From positions 310,001 through 374,000 of the forward strand of contig OX044357.1 in NCBI GenBank assembly GCA_943846675.1: a DNA stretch of 64,000 nucleotides, given 5' to 3'. Below are positions 9,039 through 17,925 of the stretch, piece after piece. The notes beneath the pieces are model-generated. The model saw nothing but the letters and a program-made list of their open reading frames with translations. It had not been told where the DNA came from and did no database searches. Made by a program: the position numbers and the translations under genes. This stretch comes from UBA987 sp002292105 (GTDB lineage: Bacteria; Bacteroidota; Bacteroidia; NS11-12g; UBA9320). Each line of letters starts with the position of its first letter. Position 1 is the first letter of the stretch.

Positions 9039-9087
9039 AATAGCCAAGAATTGTGAGGTCACCCTTCACAATCTCTTGGCTATTTTT
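9039..9087 (+). terminator. Rho-independent terminator after nrdJ
   Basis: Long hairpin: AATAGCCAAGA (9039-9049) pairs with TCTTGGCTATT (9074-9084) and ATTGTGA (9050-9056) with TCACAAT (9066-9072), with one unpaired C at 9073 and a run of T. Nearly symmetric, so it could work in both directions. Confidence 0.85.
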
Positions 9088-9119
9088 GTGTTAACGCACA
9101 TAGCCTTTACACACCAAGA

Positions 9120-9368
9120 ATGTCTTGCTCAACGAAAAAGAATGAATACGATACCATCGAAGCAGCCGAAGTTGCTTTAATCGATGCACGCATCCGATAC
9201 ATGGGCAATAGTGCTGTCAATGCGTATCAATGTGAGCTATGCGGACTATGGCACCTTACATCTAAAGGCGAAGTGCATGCTAAACTCCAAGAAATGATTG
9301 ATTCAGGGGAGTTGGATGACGAAATAAAGAAGTACGAGTGGCGAGAAAGGTATGGGTCTATTGATTGA
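9120..9368 (+). CDS. Small protein with a CxxC-WH zinc-finger-like motif
   Basis: 82 residues, not assignable to a named family. The centre contains YQCELCGLWHLTSK, a CxxC followed by WH that resembles half of a zinc ribbon and is common in small Bacteroidota and phage hypothetical proteins. The C-terminal 35 residues are strongly charged and probably helical. The ATG at 9120 follows the nrdJ terminator by about 30 bases, so it needs its own promoter. Function unknown. Confidence 0.6.
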   Translation: MSCSTKKNEYDTIEAAEVALIDARIRYMGNSAVNAYQCELCGLWHLTSKGEVHAKLQEMIDSGELDDEIKKYEWRERYGSID

Positions 9369-9540
9369 TCTTATAATAAAACCATCTTTGATAAATACCC
9401 GAATTTTGTTAGTGCTTCAAACGTCTCTGTAGGGTTTTTTACTAGCTGAATAACCAGCTTATACTTTGCACATCTCGGTTTTCAATTATTATAGGAGATG
9501 CTCCAACCTAAAACCATATCCTAACAAATATCTGAATTGA

Positions 9541-9578
9541 AATTACCACTCACCGACAAATAATTACCATTCACCGAC
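9541..9578 (+). promoter_or_regulatory. Pair of 17-bp direct repeats upstream of the T9SS protein
   Basis: AATTACCACTCACCGAC (9541-9557) and AATTACCATTCACCGAC (9562-9578) differ at one base and are spaced by 21 bp, two helical turns. Paired direct repeats with this period are what LytTR-type regulators bind, though the consensus here is not one I can confirm. A short palindrome TGTCAC-AG-GTGACA follows at about 9580-9595. Nothing else is recognisable in 9369-9540. Confidence 0.4.
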
Positions 9579-9620
9579 GGTGTCACAGGTGACAACGATT
9601 AAATACGACAACTCAATGGG

Positions 9621-11501
9621 ATGGAGTCAATTTTGTCCAAAAAACTTCACGTGATACAAAGATTACTACAACTGATATTTGCTCTGTTGGCGATGTCACA
9701 CACCCCTGCATATTCTCAATCCCTTTTGGCCATATCTCCTTCAAACGGTTCAGGACCATACTTCTATGCCGATGATGGAAATTGTGGGGGTTCGAGAGAG
9801 ATACCGCGGGCGGCATATTTAGTTGTGAAAGCTCAAAACACTAGCTCCACTGATACGTTGTTCAACGTTTTAGTTAAACTAACAGGCAATAGTAACTACT
9901 CTACAGGATTCAAACCCTTAAGTCATACAGATGATTCGACATTTGTCATCCCAAGAATATTACCTATTTCTACAGAGGGAGCCTACTTTTTTATTCAATA
10001 CCCATGTACTAAAGCATTAAGTTCAACCTTCGATTTTAGACTTACGGATAGTAAAGGCGATACAACGTCCTTTAGCACAACGATTACAACCAAAGATATG
10101 CAGCCAGCTTCTGCTGGAGGAGACATCTTATCTCACTCTGTTGGAGGCACTGATGCTTTAGGTGTCTGTGTTATGGACACGGTGACGTATGAGTTTGGTA
10201 ACTTCAACGGTGGTGAAATGTATTTTCAACCTTGTGGGGATACTGCTTTCCCTACGAGTAAATTGGAGTTAACAGGAAGTAAAATACTTTCTTCTCCATT
10301 CTCGTCTTGTGGACCGTCTGCAGGTGATGTAAATCAGTTGTACTATTTTAATTCAGGAAGGGGATGTGGTGCAGGTTCAGGCAACGAAGTCAAAGTGGTA
10401 TTCTACTATATAAGCACTTTATTCAACGAAACGACCTATATCAAGCCGTATGCAGGAATGCTAAGTGGTTCGACAACTAAATATTCAACTAATTTCGGAT
10501 CCGGAGTTGCCAAAGATTCTTTTGTCACCACAAACGGGGCAAACAAATTTACAATTGAGAAAACCGCTTCCTGTGGAATTTGTACAGCAGGAGACATAAT
10601 AACCTACACCATTACTGTAGTGAATACTTCAAGCTCGGATCTAATGTTTGACCAGATTCTTGACAGCTTGCCTGCAGGTCACACATTCGTTGGTTTTGCA
10701 AGTGGGAGCGATATTACAGCCGCAAATGCATCAATTTATCCAACTGCAGGTGATACTGGCAATATTACTTTTAAAGGGTTAGTTCCCGAAAGTACTTTTC
10801 CTGATCGGTCGTTTTTAGTTCCAGCTAGTGATTCCATTAGCCTTAAATATAGGGTTCAAATACCAAATTCATCTTCTAATGATCTTTATAGTAGTAGCTC
10901 GATTGGGCAAGTTGGTTCAGTAATACTCGATACTTCGGTCGTACTAACCTGTGCAGGTTGTACGGCTTTACCGGTAACGATGATATACTTCGAAGGTGAG
11001 GTGGTTGGACAAACAAATGTGTTGACTTGGGTTACAGGAAGCGAGCTAAATAATAGTGGATTTGATCTGTACCGAATAACTGATGGTTATGAAACTTGGC
11101 TTGGGCATACTGAAGGAGCCGGCAATAGTTTGTCGATTCAAACGTATACATATACCGACCTAACGCCAGAAGTTGGGTCTACGCTTTACAGGTTGGATCA
11201 AAACGACTTTGATGGTCATACGACATCATTTTACACAAGAGTTAAAAGACTTGACAACGAATTCTCGAATTTAAGTATATATCCAAACCCAGCGACTGAC
11301 GCGATAATGGTGAGTGGTGGTTTAGATTGGGAGAATGCTGAGTTATCGATTTTCACTGTCACAGGAGAGCGAGTATTAAGTCAAACGTTAAATGAGACAC
11401 AAACGCAATTGTCCTTAGTACCACTTCAAAATGGCACGTATTTCGTAGAAATTACAAGGTTTAATGGCGTGAAACGTTTTATGAAAGTGGTGAAGATTTA
11501 A
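9621..11501 (+). CDS. T9SS-secreted protein with DUF11-like domain
   Basis: 626 residues. A signal peptide ends near YSQS (residue 33). The central part is rich in Ser/Thr/Gly and contains a DUF11-type beta-sandwich from about 310 to 440 (FTIEKTASC...ITYTITVVNTSSSDL...LDSLPAGHTFV). A region near 445-530 (VVGQTNVLTWVTGSELNNSG) is the linker frequently found before the sorting domain. The last 75 residues (LSIYPNPATDAIMV...GTYFVEITRFNGVKRFMKVVKI) are a type A T9SS sorting domain, cleaved on export to the surface. Probably an adhesin or surface-layer component. Its end overlaps psd (opposite strand) by 4 bases. Confidence 0.85.
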   Translation: MESILSKKLHVIQRLLQLIFALLAMSHTPAYSQSLLAISPSNGSGPYFYADDGNCGGSREIPRAAYLVVKAQNTSSTDTLFNVLVKLTGNSNYSTGFKPLSHTDDSTFVIPRILPISTEGAYFFIQYPCTKALSSTFDFRLTDSKGDTTSFSTTITTKDMQPASAGGDILSHSVGGTDALGVCVMDTVTYEFGNFNGGEMYFQPCGDTAFPTSKLELTGSKILSSPFSSCGPSAGDVNQLYYFNSGRGCGAGSGNEVKVVFYYISTLFNETTYIKPYAGMLSGSTTKYSTNFGSGVAKDSFVTTNGANKFTIEKTASCGICTAGDIITYTITVVNTSSSDLMFDQILDSLPAGHTFVGFASGSDITAANASIYPTAGDTGNITFKGLVPESTFPDRSFLVPASDSISLKYRVQIPNSSSNDLYSSSSIGQVGSVILDTSVVLTCAGCTALPVTMIYFEGEVVGQTNVLTWVTGSELNNSGFDLYRITDGYETWLGHTEGAGNSLSIQTYTYTDLTPEVGSTLYRLDQNDFDGHTTSFYTRVKRLDNEFSNLSIYPNPATDAIMVSGGLDWENAELSIFTVTGERVLSQTLNETQTQLSLVPLQNGTYFVEITRFNGVKRFMKVVKI

Positions 11502-12148
11502 ATCTCTGCTAAAACAGTTTCACCACCACGGGTGATGTCATTTAAGTTGACATTGATTTTGGTTTCGATAGGGAGGAATACGTCTATACGACTTCCAAAT
11601 TTGATGAAGCCCATTTCTTCCCCTTGGGTAACCGTATCACCAGTATCCACGTAATAACAAATTCGACGTGCCACTGCACCAGCAATTTGTCTAAACAGCA
11701 CTTCTGTGCCTGCTTCGTTTTTAATTACCGTAGTGGTGCGCTCGTTAAGCGTAGAAGACTTCGGGTGCCAAGCCACAAGGTATTCTCCTGGATGGTACTT
11801 AAAATAGCTTACAGTGCCAGAGATAGGATTACGGTTCACATGCACGTTCAACGGCGACATAAAAATGCTGAGTTGAATGCGCTTGCCCTCAAAATATTCT
11901 GGTTCTTCAACTTCTTCAATAACGACCACTTTGCCGTCTGCAGGAGCAATAATATGATGGGCATCCATAACGGTATTGCGTGCAGGGTTTCTGAAAAACT
12001 GAAGGAATAAGCCAAAAATAACCACGCCTGCCGTTAAGGTTAAGTATTTAACCCACGAAATTCCGGTATACTTAAATACCAAAAAGACAATCACAATAAC
12101 AATGAGTAGTGTGGTAATTAAAATCGTATAACCTTCTCTATGAATCAT
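11498..12148 (-). CDS. psd: Phosphatidylserine decarboxylase
   Basis: 216 residues, the short (type II, archaeal/Bacteroidota-like) form. Two hydrophobic segments at the N-terminus (about 8-52) anchor it; the core includes HHIIAPADGKVV, FMSPLNVHVNRNPISG and, near the C-terminus, FIKFGSRIDVF, where the Gly-Ser bond is self-cleaved to form the pyruvoyl cofactor. It makes phosphatidylethanolamine from phosphatidylserine at the inner membrane. The ATG overlaps the TAA of the upstream glutamate dehydrogenase gene as TAATG (12146-12150), so translation is coupled to that gene, an unusual functional pairing. Confidence 0.92.
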   Translation of the reverse strand: MIHREGYTILITTLLIVIVIVFLVFKYTGISWVKYLTLTAGVVIFGLFLQFFRNPARNTVMDAHHIIAPADGKVVVIEEVEEPEYFEGKRIQLSIFMSPLNVHVNRNPISGTVSYFKYHPGEYLVAWHPKSSTLNERTTTVIKNEAGTEVLFRQIAGAVARRICYYVDTGDTVTQGEEMGFIKFGSRIDVFLPIETKINVNLNDITRGGETVLAEI

Positions 12149-13428
12149 TAATATGTTCCGCGTAACCTTTTGGTACTAGCCACTTTGTCAATCGCAACAA
12201 TGTATGCTGCAATACGCATGTCTACCTTGTACTTACGTGATGCTTGGTAAACCGTTTCGAATGCTTGTTTCATAATTCGATCTGCTCTACGATTAACACG
12301 TTCTTCGGTCCAAAAATAACCCAAACGGTTTTGAACCCATTCGAAGTATGAAACAGAAACACCACCAGCGTTGGCTAAAATATCTGGAATTACCATAATA
12401 CCAGCGTCGTTCAATATCTTATCGGCACCTGAAGAAGTAGGACCATTTGCTCCTTCTACAATCAGTTTAGCTTTTATTCTTGATGCGTTTTCTGCTGTTA
12501 TTTGATCTTCTAATGCAGCAGGAACCAATACATCAACATCTAATTCCAGTAATTCATCATTGCTAATGATTTCACCTTTCGTAAATCCTTCTAAAGTTCC
12601 GTTGTTTTTTGACGTAAAGTTTATTGCGTCTTGAATATCAATACCATTTGGATTGAAGTAGGCACCAGACACATCAGAAATAGCAACAATTGTAACACCT
12701 TGCTCTTCCATTAGCTTAGCACTAATAGACCCAACATTGCCAAAACCTTGAACCGCTGCTGTTGATTTGCTCGGGTTCATTTTTAATTTACCCATGGCAG
12801 ATCTTGCAGACACCATTACGCCACGACCAGTAGCTTCGATCCGTCCATTAGATCCTCCTAAAACAATTGGCTTACCCGTTACAACCGCTGGGCTAGATAC
12901 ACCTTTAAGTTTTGAGTATTCGTCCATGATCCAAGCCATTGTTTGTGGGTTGGTCCCAACATCTGGTGCTGGAATATCACGCTCCGGGCCAAAAACATTA
13001 CTCATAGAGTTTGTATACGCTCTAGTTAGTCTTTCTAATTCCCCAGCACTCATGGTACGTGGATCACACTTTATCCCTCCTTTGGCACCGCCGTAAGGAA
13101 TACCTACCACCGCACATTTCCAAGTCATCCAAGCAGCTAACGCCTTTACCTCGTCTAAAGTAACACCCATAGAGAAGCGGATACCACCTTTTGATGGTCC
13201 TAGGTTTGCCGAATGAATAACACGATGACCTTCAAATATTTTGATTGTGCCGTCGTCCATAGTAACCGAAAGATTTACAGTGACACTTTTTTCAGGAGAC
13301 TTTAATGCATCGTAAGTCGAGTCATCTAATCCTAAGATTTTGGTTGCTTCGGAGAATCTTTCCATCATTGAATCCAATGGGTTAAGAAGGTCCTTAATTG
13401 GGGCTGGTTCTTTGTATCTAGAACTCAT
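12148..13428 (-). CDS. gdhA: Glu/Leu/Phe/Val family dehydrogenase, probably glutamate dehydrogenase
   Basis: 426 residues from the Met at 13428. A longer frame begins at 13479, but a well-formed promoter lies inside it, so the downstream start is right. Motifs: GHRVIHSANLGPSKGGIRF-type substrate loop with the catalytic lysine region MTWKCAVVGIPYGGAKGG, the PAPDVGTNPQTMAW segment, and the NAD(P) Rossmann motif GFGNVGSISA. Catalyses reversible oxidative deamination of glutamate to 2-oxoglutarate, linking carbon and nitrogen metabolism. Coenzyme preference cannot be read reliably. First gene of an operon with psd. Confidence 0.88.
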   Translation of the reverse strand: MSSRYKEPAPIKDLLNPLDSMMERFSEATKILGLDDSTYDALKSPEKSVTVNLSVTMDDGTIKIFEGHRVIHSANLGPSKGGIRFSMGVTLDEVKALAAWMTWKCAVVGIPYGGAKGGIKCDPRTMSAGELERLTRAYTNSMSNVFGPERDIPAPDVGTNPQTMAWIMDEYSKLKGVSSPAVVTGKPIVLGGSNGRIEATGRGVMVSARSAMGKLKMNPSKSTAAVQGFGNVGSISAKLMEEQGVTIVAISDVSGAYFNPNGIDIQDAINFTSKNNGTLEGFTKGEIISNDELLELDVDVLVPAALEDQITAENASRIKAKLIVEGANGPTSSGADKILNDAGIMVIPDILANAGGVSVSYFEWVQNRLGYFWTEERVNRRADRIMKQAFETVYQASRKYKVDMRIAAYIVAIDKVASTKRLRGTY

Positions 13429-13451
13429 GTATTTGTTCGAAAAATTTACGG

Positions 13452-13480
13452 CAAAGCTATCTAATAAATATGCTGCCAAA
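13452..13480 (-). promoter_or_regulatory. Promoter of the gdhA-psd operon
   Basis: On the minus strand: TTTG (13480-13477), 17 bases, then TAGCTTTG (13459-13452), a textbook Bacteroidota -33/-7 pair. It lies 23 bases upstream of the Met at 13428. Confidence 0.7.
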
Positions 13481-13514
13481 CAACTGTTATCGCCTTTTTT
13501 TTAACCTCTAGTGC

Positions 13515-14357
13515 TTATAAGACTGCGAAATGATACAAATAATAAAAACACGCAGGTGCTGCCAAAATGATTGAGTCCATTCTATCCAGAAAACCACCAT
13601 GTCCGCCAAGTGCAGTTCCAGAGTCTTTTATGCCTAGTTGACGTTTGATTTTTGATTCAAACAGGTCACCCAATGTGCCGATTACGGAGCAGATTAGTGC
13701 AAGCGCAACAAAATGAATTCTATCTAAGAAAGGGAAGAAGCTATGAATCAACAAACCGAAAAGCATTGAAAAGGCAATGCCACCCACAAAGCCTTCTACC
13801 GTTTTTTTGGGAGACAATTGAGAAGCGAGCTTTGTTCTGCCAAATTTTTTCCCAACTAAGTAGGCAAAAGAGTCATTTGCCCAGATGAGGACAAAAACGA
13901 GCAATATGAATAGACCGTTGTAGGGTAAAAGCTCGGAAACGGTATCATCAAAACTCAAGTTTCCTATGCGCAACAAAAATGCAAGTGGGATACAGATGTA
14001 AACCCAACCAAAAACCATTTGTCCGGCTTCGTAAAGCATATTGTCTGATTTGTAATAAATGAGATAACTTAAAAACACGACTAACAGCGGGATCAAATAC
14101 CACAAGAGCATTTTTAGGTTAACGACAGCGTCTTGATTCACATAAGTCAAAAAGAAAAGAAAACTACCAATAAGCATTGGAAATAATAACGTGGTTACAG
14201 ACTTTGGCTTAATGGTAATTTTATAAAATTCATAGAGGCAAAGTGCTTGAATTAGCCAGACATAAAAGCCTGCGGCAAACTGGTCGAAGGAAACAGCAAC
14301 AACCGTTATAATGACATACAACGATCCTACAAGTAAGCGAGAATTGAGATTATTCAT
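13515..14357 (-). CDS. cdsA: Phosphatidate cytidylyltransferase
   Basis: 280 residues from the Met at 14357 (MNNLNSRLLVG); an upstream in-frame Met would add 20 atypical residues inside the CPBP gene. About eight membrane segments are followed by the family signature in the last third: SPKKTVEGFVGG, then SVIGTLGDLFESKIKRQLGIKDSG and GHGGFLDRMDS. It activates phosphatidic acid with CTP to CDP-diacylglycerol, the precursor of phosphatidylserine and hence of the Psd product encoded just downstream in the window. Its start overlaps the end of the CPBP protease gene by 8 bases, so the two form an operon. Confidence 0.92.
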   Translation of the reverse strand: MNNLNSRLLVGSLYVIITVVAVSFDQFAAGFYVWLIQALCLYEFYKITIKPKSVTTLLFPMLIGSFLFFLTYVNQDAVVNLKMLLWYLIPLLVVFLSYLIYYKSDNMLYEAGQMVFGWVYICIPLAFLLRIGNLSFDDTVSELLPYNGLFILLVFVLIWANDSFAYLVGKKFGRTKLASQLSPKKTVEGFVGGIAFSMLFGLLIHSFFPFLDRIHFVALALICSVIGTLGDLFESKIKRQLGIKDSGTALGGHGGFLDRMDSIILAAPACFYYLYHFAVL

Positions 14358-15264
14358 AACTAAAGTCGTTGTCTTTGGTCTTTTTCCAAAACATGAAACC
14401 AAATCCAGCGAATGCAAGAATACTTAAGATTATTTGTAATTCCGTGAATTGAAAATCTGCGCCAAAAATGGGTAGTGCTTCGCCGGTTTTCTCGGACCAA
14501 TCGCCGACAACAACAATGGCATTGTTAATGGCATGCATACATATTGGAATCCAAAGCGATTTTGTTCTGTAATACACATACCCTAAAAATATACCAAGGG
14601 TGAGCATGGGTAGAATTTTGTATGGCTGAAAGTGCACAAGAGTGAAAATCAAGGCAGAAGTTATTACCCCCACGTGAATGTTTCCAAACCATTTAGAAAG
14701 CACGCGTAAAAGGATTCCTCGAAAGAAAATTTCTTCACCTACAGCTGCTAATACACTCATAATCAACAAGTTTATAACGAATTGATTGCCTGTATTGAAT
14801 TTTAAAAAAAGGGCGTACGTGTGGTTGCTTTTTTCTTCTAGTTCCGTAAACGACTGAGTCATACTTTCTGGAAACGACCACGCGCTATTAAATCGAACGA
14901 GTCCATCTACAATCGGTATTAAACATACCAGCATCGCTAACCCAAGGATAAGGTGGGTTGGGTTTAAACGCGTTTTTAGATTGGTGAAGGACGCAAAATG
15001 CTGTCTGAAAGTTTTGGCACAAACAAAACCAGCGATTATGAAAGACAAAGCAATAACAAACTGTGCTACTTTTAGCGCCATGGTTTCGGTAATTGTTGCA
15101 TCAGCCAAAGAAAAAGTGGACAGCGATTCAAGACTCATGCCATACACTTTCTGCACAACAATCATCGCAATTCCCGTCATGGCAAACAGAGATAAAATTA
15201 ATATCCCAACCGATAAAAAAAAGTGGGAGATTCCGCTGACTTTTGATTGTACTCTGTTTTGCAT
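14350..15264 (-). CDS. CPBP family intramembrane metalloprotease (CAAX protease-like)
   Basis: 304 residues with about eight membrane segments. Conserved family motifs are GEEIFFRG (motif 1, EExxxR), FTLVHF (motif 2, metal-binding His) and MHAINN (motif 3) in the second half of the protein. Prokaryotic members of this family include bacteriocin self-immunity proteins and membrane-protein processing factors; no substrate can be inferred. First gene of the operon with cdsA. Its start lies 21 bases from that of dusB on the other strand, with overlapping promoter sequences. Confidence 0.85.
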   Translation of the reverse strand: MQNRVQSKVSGISHFFLSVGILILSLFAMTGIAMIVVQKVYGMSLESLSTFSLADATITETMALKVAQFVIALSFIIAGFVCAKTFRQHFASFTNLKTRLNPTHLILGLAMLVCLIPIVDGLVRFNSAWSFPESMTQSFTELEEKSNHTYALFLKFNTGNQFVINLLIMSVLAAVGEEIFFRGILLRVLSKWFGNIHVGVITSALIFTLVHFQPYKILPMLTLGIFLGYVYYRTKSLWIPICMHAINNAIVVVGDWSEKTGEALPIFGADFQFTELQIILSILAFAGFGFMFWKKTKDNDFSYE

Positions 15265-15272
15265 GGATGAAT

Positions 15273-15280
15273 TATCTTTG
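15273..15280 (+). promoter_or_regulatory. -7 element of dusB directly before its start codon
   Basis: TATCTTTG is a perfect -7 match and ends 5 bases before the GTG of dusB, which would place the transcription start at the start codon itself. It sits in TATCTTTGCAAAGGTGATA, a partly palindromic stretch whose other strand carries a near-consensus box for the divergent CPBP gene. Confidence 0.55.
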
Positions 15281-15285
15281 CAAAG

Positions 15286-16275
15286 GTGATAAAAATCGGT
15301 GATATAAGCCTTGGGGAGTTCCCCTTACTATTAGCCCCAATGGAGGATGTCAGTGACCCTCCGTTTCGTGCAGTTTGCAAGGAACAAGGGGTTGACATGA
15401 TGTATACGGAGTTTATCTCGTCAGAAGGGCTCATACGTGATGCCGCTAAAAGCACGCAAAAACTCGATATATTTGGTTACGAAAGGCCAATGGGCATTCA
15501 GATTTTTGGCAGCGATATCGATGTCATGAAAGAAGCCACGGAGATTGCCACCGAAGCGAAACCAGATTTAATCGATATCAATTACGGCTGTCCTGTGAAG
15601 GCTGTTGCCTGCAAAGGTGCCGGAGCAGCATTGCTGCAAGACGTCCCCAAAATGGTGGAGATGACGGCAGAAATTGTGAAGTCGACACATCTTCCGGTGA
15701 CTGTGAAAACGCGATTAGGCTGGGATAATAAATCTAAATTTATTAAGGATGTTGCCTATAGGTTACAAGACGTTGGCATACAAGCGTTGAGTATTCACGG
15801 TAGAACGCGTGTTCAGATGTACAAAGGAGAAGCCGATTGGACATTGATTGGCGAAATCGCTCAAGATCCTAAAATCCACATTCCCATTTTCGGTAACGGA
15901 GATGTAAACTCACCTCAGAAAGCCAAACAGATGCGGGATGAGTATGGGGTTCAAGGAATCATGATTGGCAGAGCTAGTATCGGTCACCCATGGATTTTTA
16001 GAGAAATAAAGCACTATTTTAAAACAGGTGAATTACTGCCCGGCCCAACAATGGCTGAACGAATTGACACCTGTGAGCAACACTTTGAAGAAAGTTTAAA
16101 ATGGAAAGGCGAACGTCTTGGCATCTTCGAAATGCGTCGACATTATGCGAACTATTTTAAAGGCATTGCCAATTTTAAACCAAACCGCATGCGATTGGTT
16201 ACGGCCAATGAACCTGATGAAGTGCGCGAGATAATTTCTGAGCTTCGGGCGTATTACACAGACGTTTTGGTGTAA
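15286..16275 (+). CDS. dusB: tRNA-dihydrouridine synthase, DusB type
   Basis: 329 residues, FMN-dependent TIM barrel that reduces uridines in the tRNA D-loop. Landmarks: LLLAPMEDVSDPPFR at the N-terminus, DINYGCPVKAVACKGAGAAL containing the catalytic Cys, the phosphate/FMN-binding segments VKTRLGWD and IPIFGNGDV, and GIMIGRASIGHPWIFREI. The GTG start matches the usual beginning of DusB proteins (VKIG...LGEFPLLLAPM). The promoter element is so close that the mRNA is probably leaderless. Ends one base before the stop of the convergent GH3 gene. Confidence 0.93.
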   Translation: MIKIGDISLGEFPLLLAPMEDVSDPPFRAVCKEQGVDMMYTEFISSEGLIRDAAKSTQKLDIFGYERPMGIQIFGSDIDVMKEATEIATEAKPDLIDINYGCPVKAVACKGAGAALLQDVPKMVEMTAEIVKSTHLPVTVKTRLGWDNKSKFIKDVAYRLQDVGIQALSIHGRTRVQMYKGEADWTLIGEIAQDPKIHIPIFGNGDVNSPQKAKQMRDEYGVQGIMIGRASIGHPWIFREIKHYFKTGELLPGPTMAERIDTCEQHFEESLKWKGERLGIFEMRRHYANYFKGIANFKPNRMRLVTANEPDEVREIISELRAYYTDVLV

Positions 16276-17925
16276 TCACAACGCTGGTGAAACACGTTCA
16301 ATTCCTTTATCAGATAAAAATGATTGCCAGTTTTTTAATGTAGCACCAGACATTACCCGTGGAAATTTATGTTGCGACCCTTCTTTGCCATTTAACCGCA
16401 TCCATTCATTGAACCATTCAATGGGAATTAACGAGACACTTATATGTTGCAAAGCATGGCTGCGTTCGACGGCATAATCATCGTTTAGTTCACTTAAAAA
16501 CGTATCCAGTTGTTCTGTATGATTTTGACCAACCAACTCCGTGTTATGTGTACCGATATACCATTGATGGCCAAAGACACCATCATGTGAGGTGCCGAAT
16601 ACGGTAAATTCCTCGAAATTTTCTTGCAGCGAATCAGCCAACATGTTTACAGAGTCTGTCATGTTGTCGACGCTTAAATGTTCCCCGACCAAACTCAAGA
16701 AATGCTTGGTACGTCCTGTGATAATGATCTCACGTTTTTTGATATTTTTAAATTTTATGGTATCTCCAATGAGGTAGCGCCACGCCCCAGAGCACGTTGA
16801 GAGTAGCAAGGCATATTCTACATTTTCTTCTGCTTCCCACATGGGTATCGCTTTGGCCGTAGAACGAAGTTTGTAGTTCTCGTCAAAGTTGTTTTTGTCG
16901 AAACGAACAAATTCATAGAAAATACCATTTCTGAGCAACATGCGCATTCCGCCATTATTATTTTGACGGTTTTGGAAAGCAATAAACCCTTCTGAAGCTA
17001 GGTAGGTTTCAAAATATTTAATCGGTTTTCCCAACAAGCTGTTAATGCCTGCTTTATATGGTTTAATAGACACACCGCCATGGATATAGACTTCTAAATG
17101 AGGCCAAATGTCATGAATGTTATCCAAGCTGTACGTATTGATTATATTCTGGAAGAGCAACTGGATCCATGCGGGAACGCCAGCAACCATGCTCACATCC
17201 CAATTGGGAGCTTCAGCTGTGATTCGATCAATTTTTTCCTGCCAATTATCGCTTGCTTTTATATCAGGGTCTGGTTTTGACACACGTTGAAAAATAGGAG
17301 GAATCTTGCTGGTTGTAATGCCACTTAAGTCTCCAGCGTAGTATATCCCATTGTAATTTAGGGTAGTGCTTCCTCCAATCATGAGCCAGTGTTTGGTCAT
17401 ATGGTCTTTGGGCATATCCGTACGCGCGATCGATAGTACTTGACGCATACTCGCACGTCTTATCGCTTTCACCATTTCAGGAGAAACAGGAATGTATTTT
17501 GAAGCCCCATCAGAGGTGCCCGAACTCAAAGCGAAATGTTCTATTTTCCCGGGCCAAGTGACGTCTTTTTCACCCTGACGTGCTTTTTCCCACCAAGGCA
17601 ACATGTTGGCATAATCTCCGGCTGGAACTTTGTCTCTAAACTCGGTGTAAACTGAACCAGAATCTAGTATGGCATTGAATTGATAGGCTTTCCCAAATGC
17701 AGTATTGCTGGCTTTGTTTAAGATCTTTTTTAATGTCCGTAATTGGTACTCTTTCGCACGACTAACAGGGATATTAAAATTGCGTGTTACACCTTTAGAT
17801 CGCTCGATTAAACGCTTATATCTCTTTTCCTTTTCGGACACGGGTGCAAGATACTTTTTATTTTTTCCTTGGTTAGGGGTTGCCACCCCTTTAACCCAGC
17901 TTTTATTTTTTTCTTGATGAATCAT
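16276..17925 (-). CDS. GH3-family acyl-adenylate/amino acid ligase-like protein
   Basis: Up to 549 residues. Family motifs are clear: the ATP-binding ALSSGTSDG (about 133), YLASEGFIAF (about 320) and WRYLIGDTIKF (about 390). Plant GH3 enzymes adenylate a carboxylic acid and join it to an amino acid; bacterial members are widespread and uncharacterised. The family's normal N-terminus corresponds to about residue 45 here. Residues 1-28 are encoded by the first unit of the palindromic-repeat array upstream (WVKGVATPNQ is the translated hairpin), so the ATG at 17925 may not be used; a GTG at about residue 30 is an alternative. Probable cytoplasmic enzyme; substrate unknown. Confidence 0.8.
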   Translation of the reverse strand: MIHQEKNKSWVKGVATPNQGKNKKYLAPVSEKEKRYKRLIERSKGVTRNFNIPVSRAKEYQLRTLKKILNKASNTAFGKAYQFNAILDSGSVYTEFRDKVPAGDYANMLPWWEKARQGEKDVTWPGKIEHFALSSGTSDGASKYIPVSPEMVKAIRRASMRQVLSIARTDMPKDHMTKHWLMIGGSTTLNYNGIYYAGDLSGITTSKIPPIFQRVSKPDPDIKASDNWQEKIDRITAEAPNWDVSMVAGVPAWIQLLFQNIINTYSLDNIHDIWPHLEVYIHGGVSIKPYKAGINSLLGKPIKYFETYLASEGFIAFQNRQNNNGGMRMLLRNGIFYEFVRFDKNNFDENYKLRSTAKAIPMWEAEENVEYALLLSTCSGAWRYLIGDTIKFKNIKKREIIITGRTKHFLSLVGEHLSVDNMTDSVNMLADSLQENFEEFTVFGTSHDGVFGHQWYIGTHNTELVGQNHTEQLDTFLSELNDDYAVERSHALQHISVSLIPIEWFNEWMRLNGKEGSQHKFPRVMSGATLKNWQSFLSDKGIERVSPAL

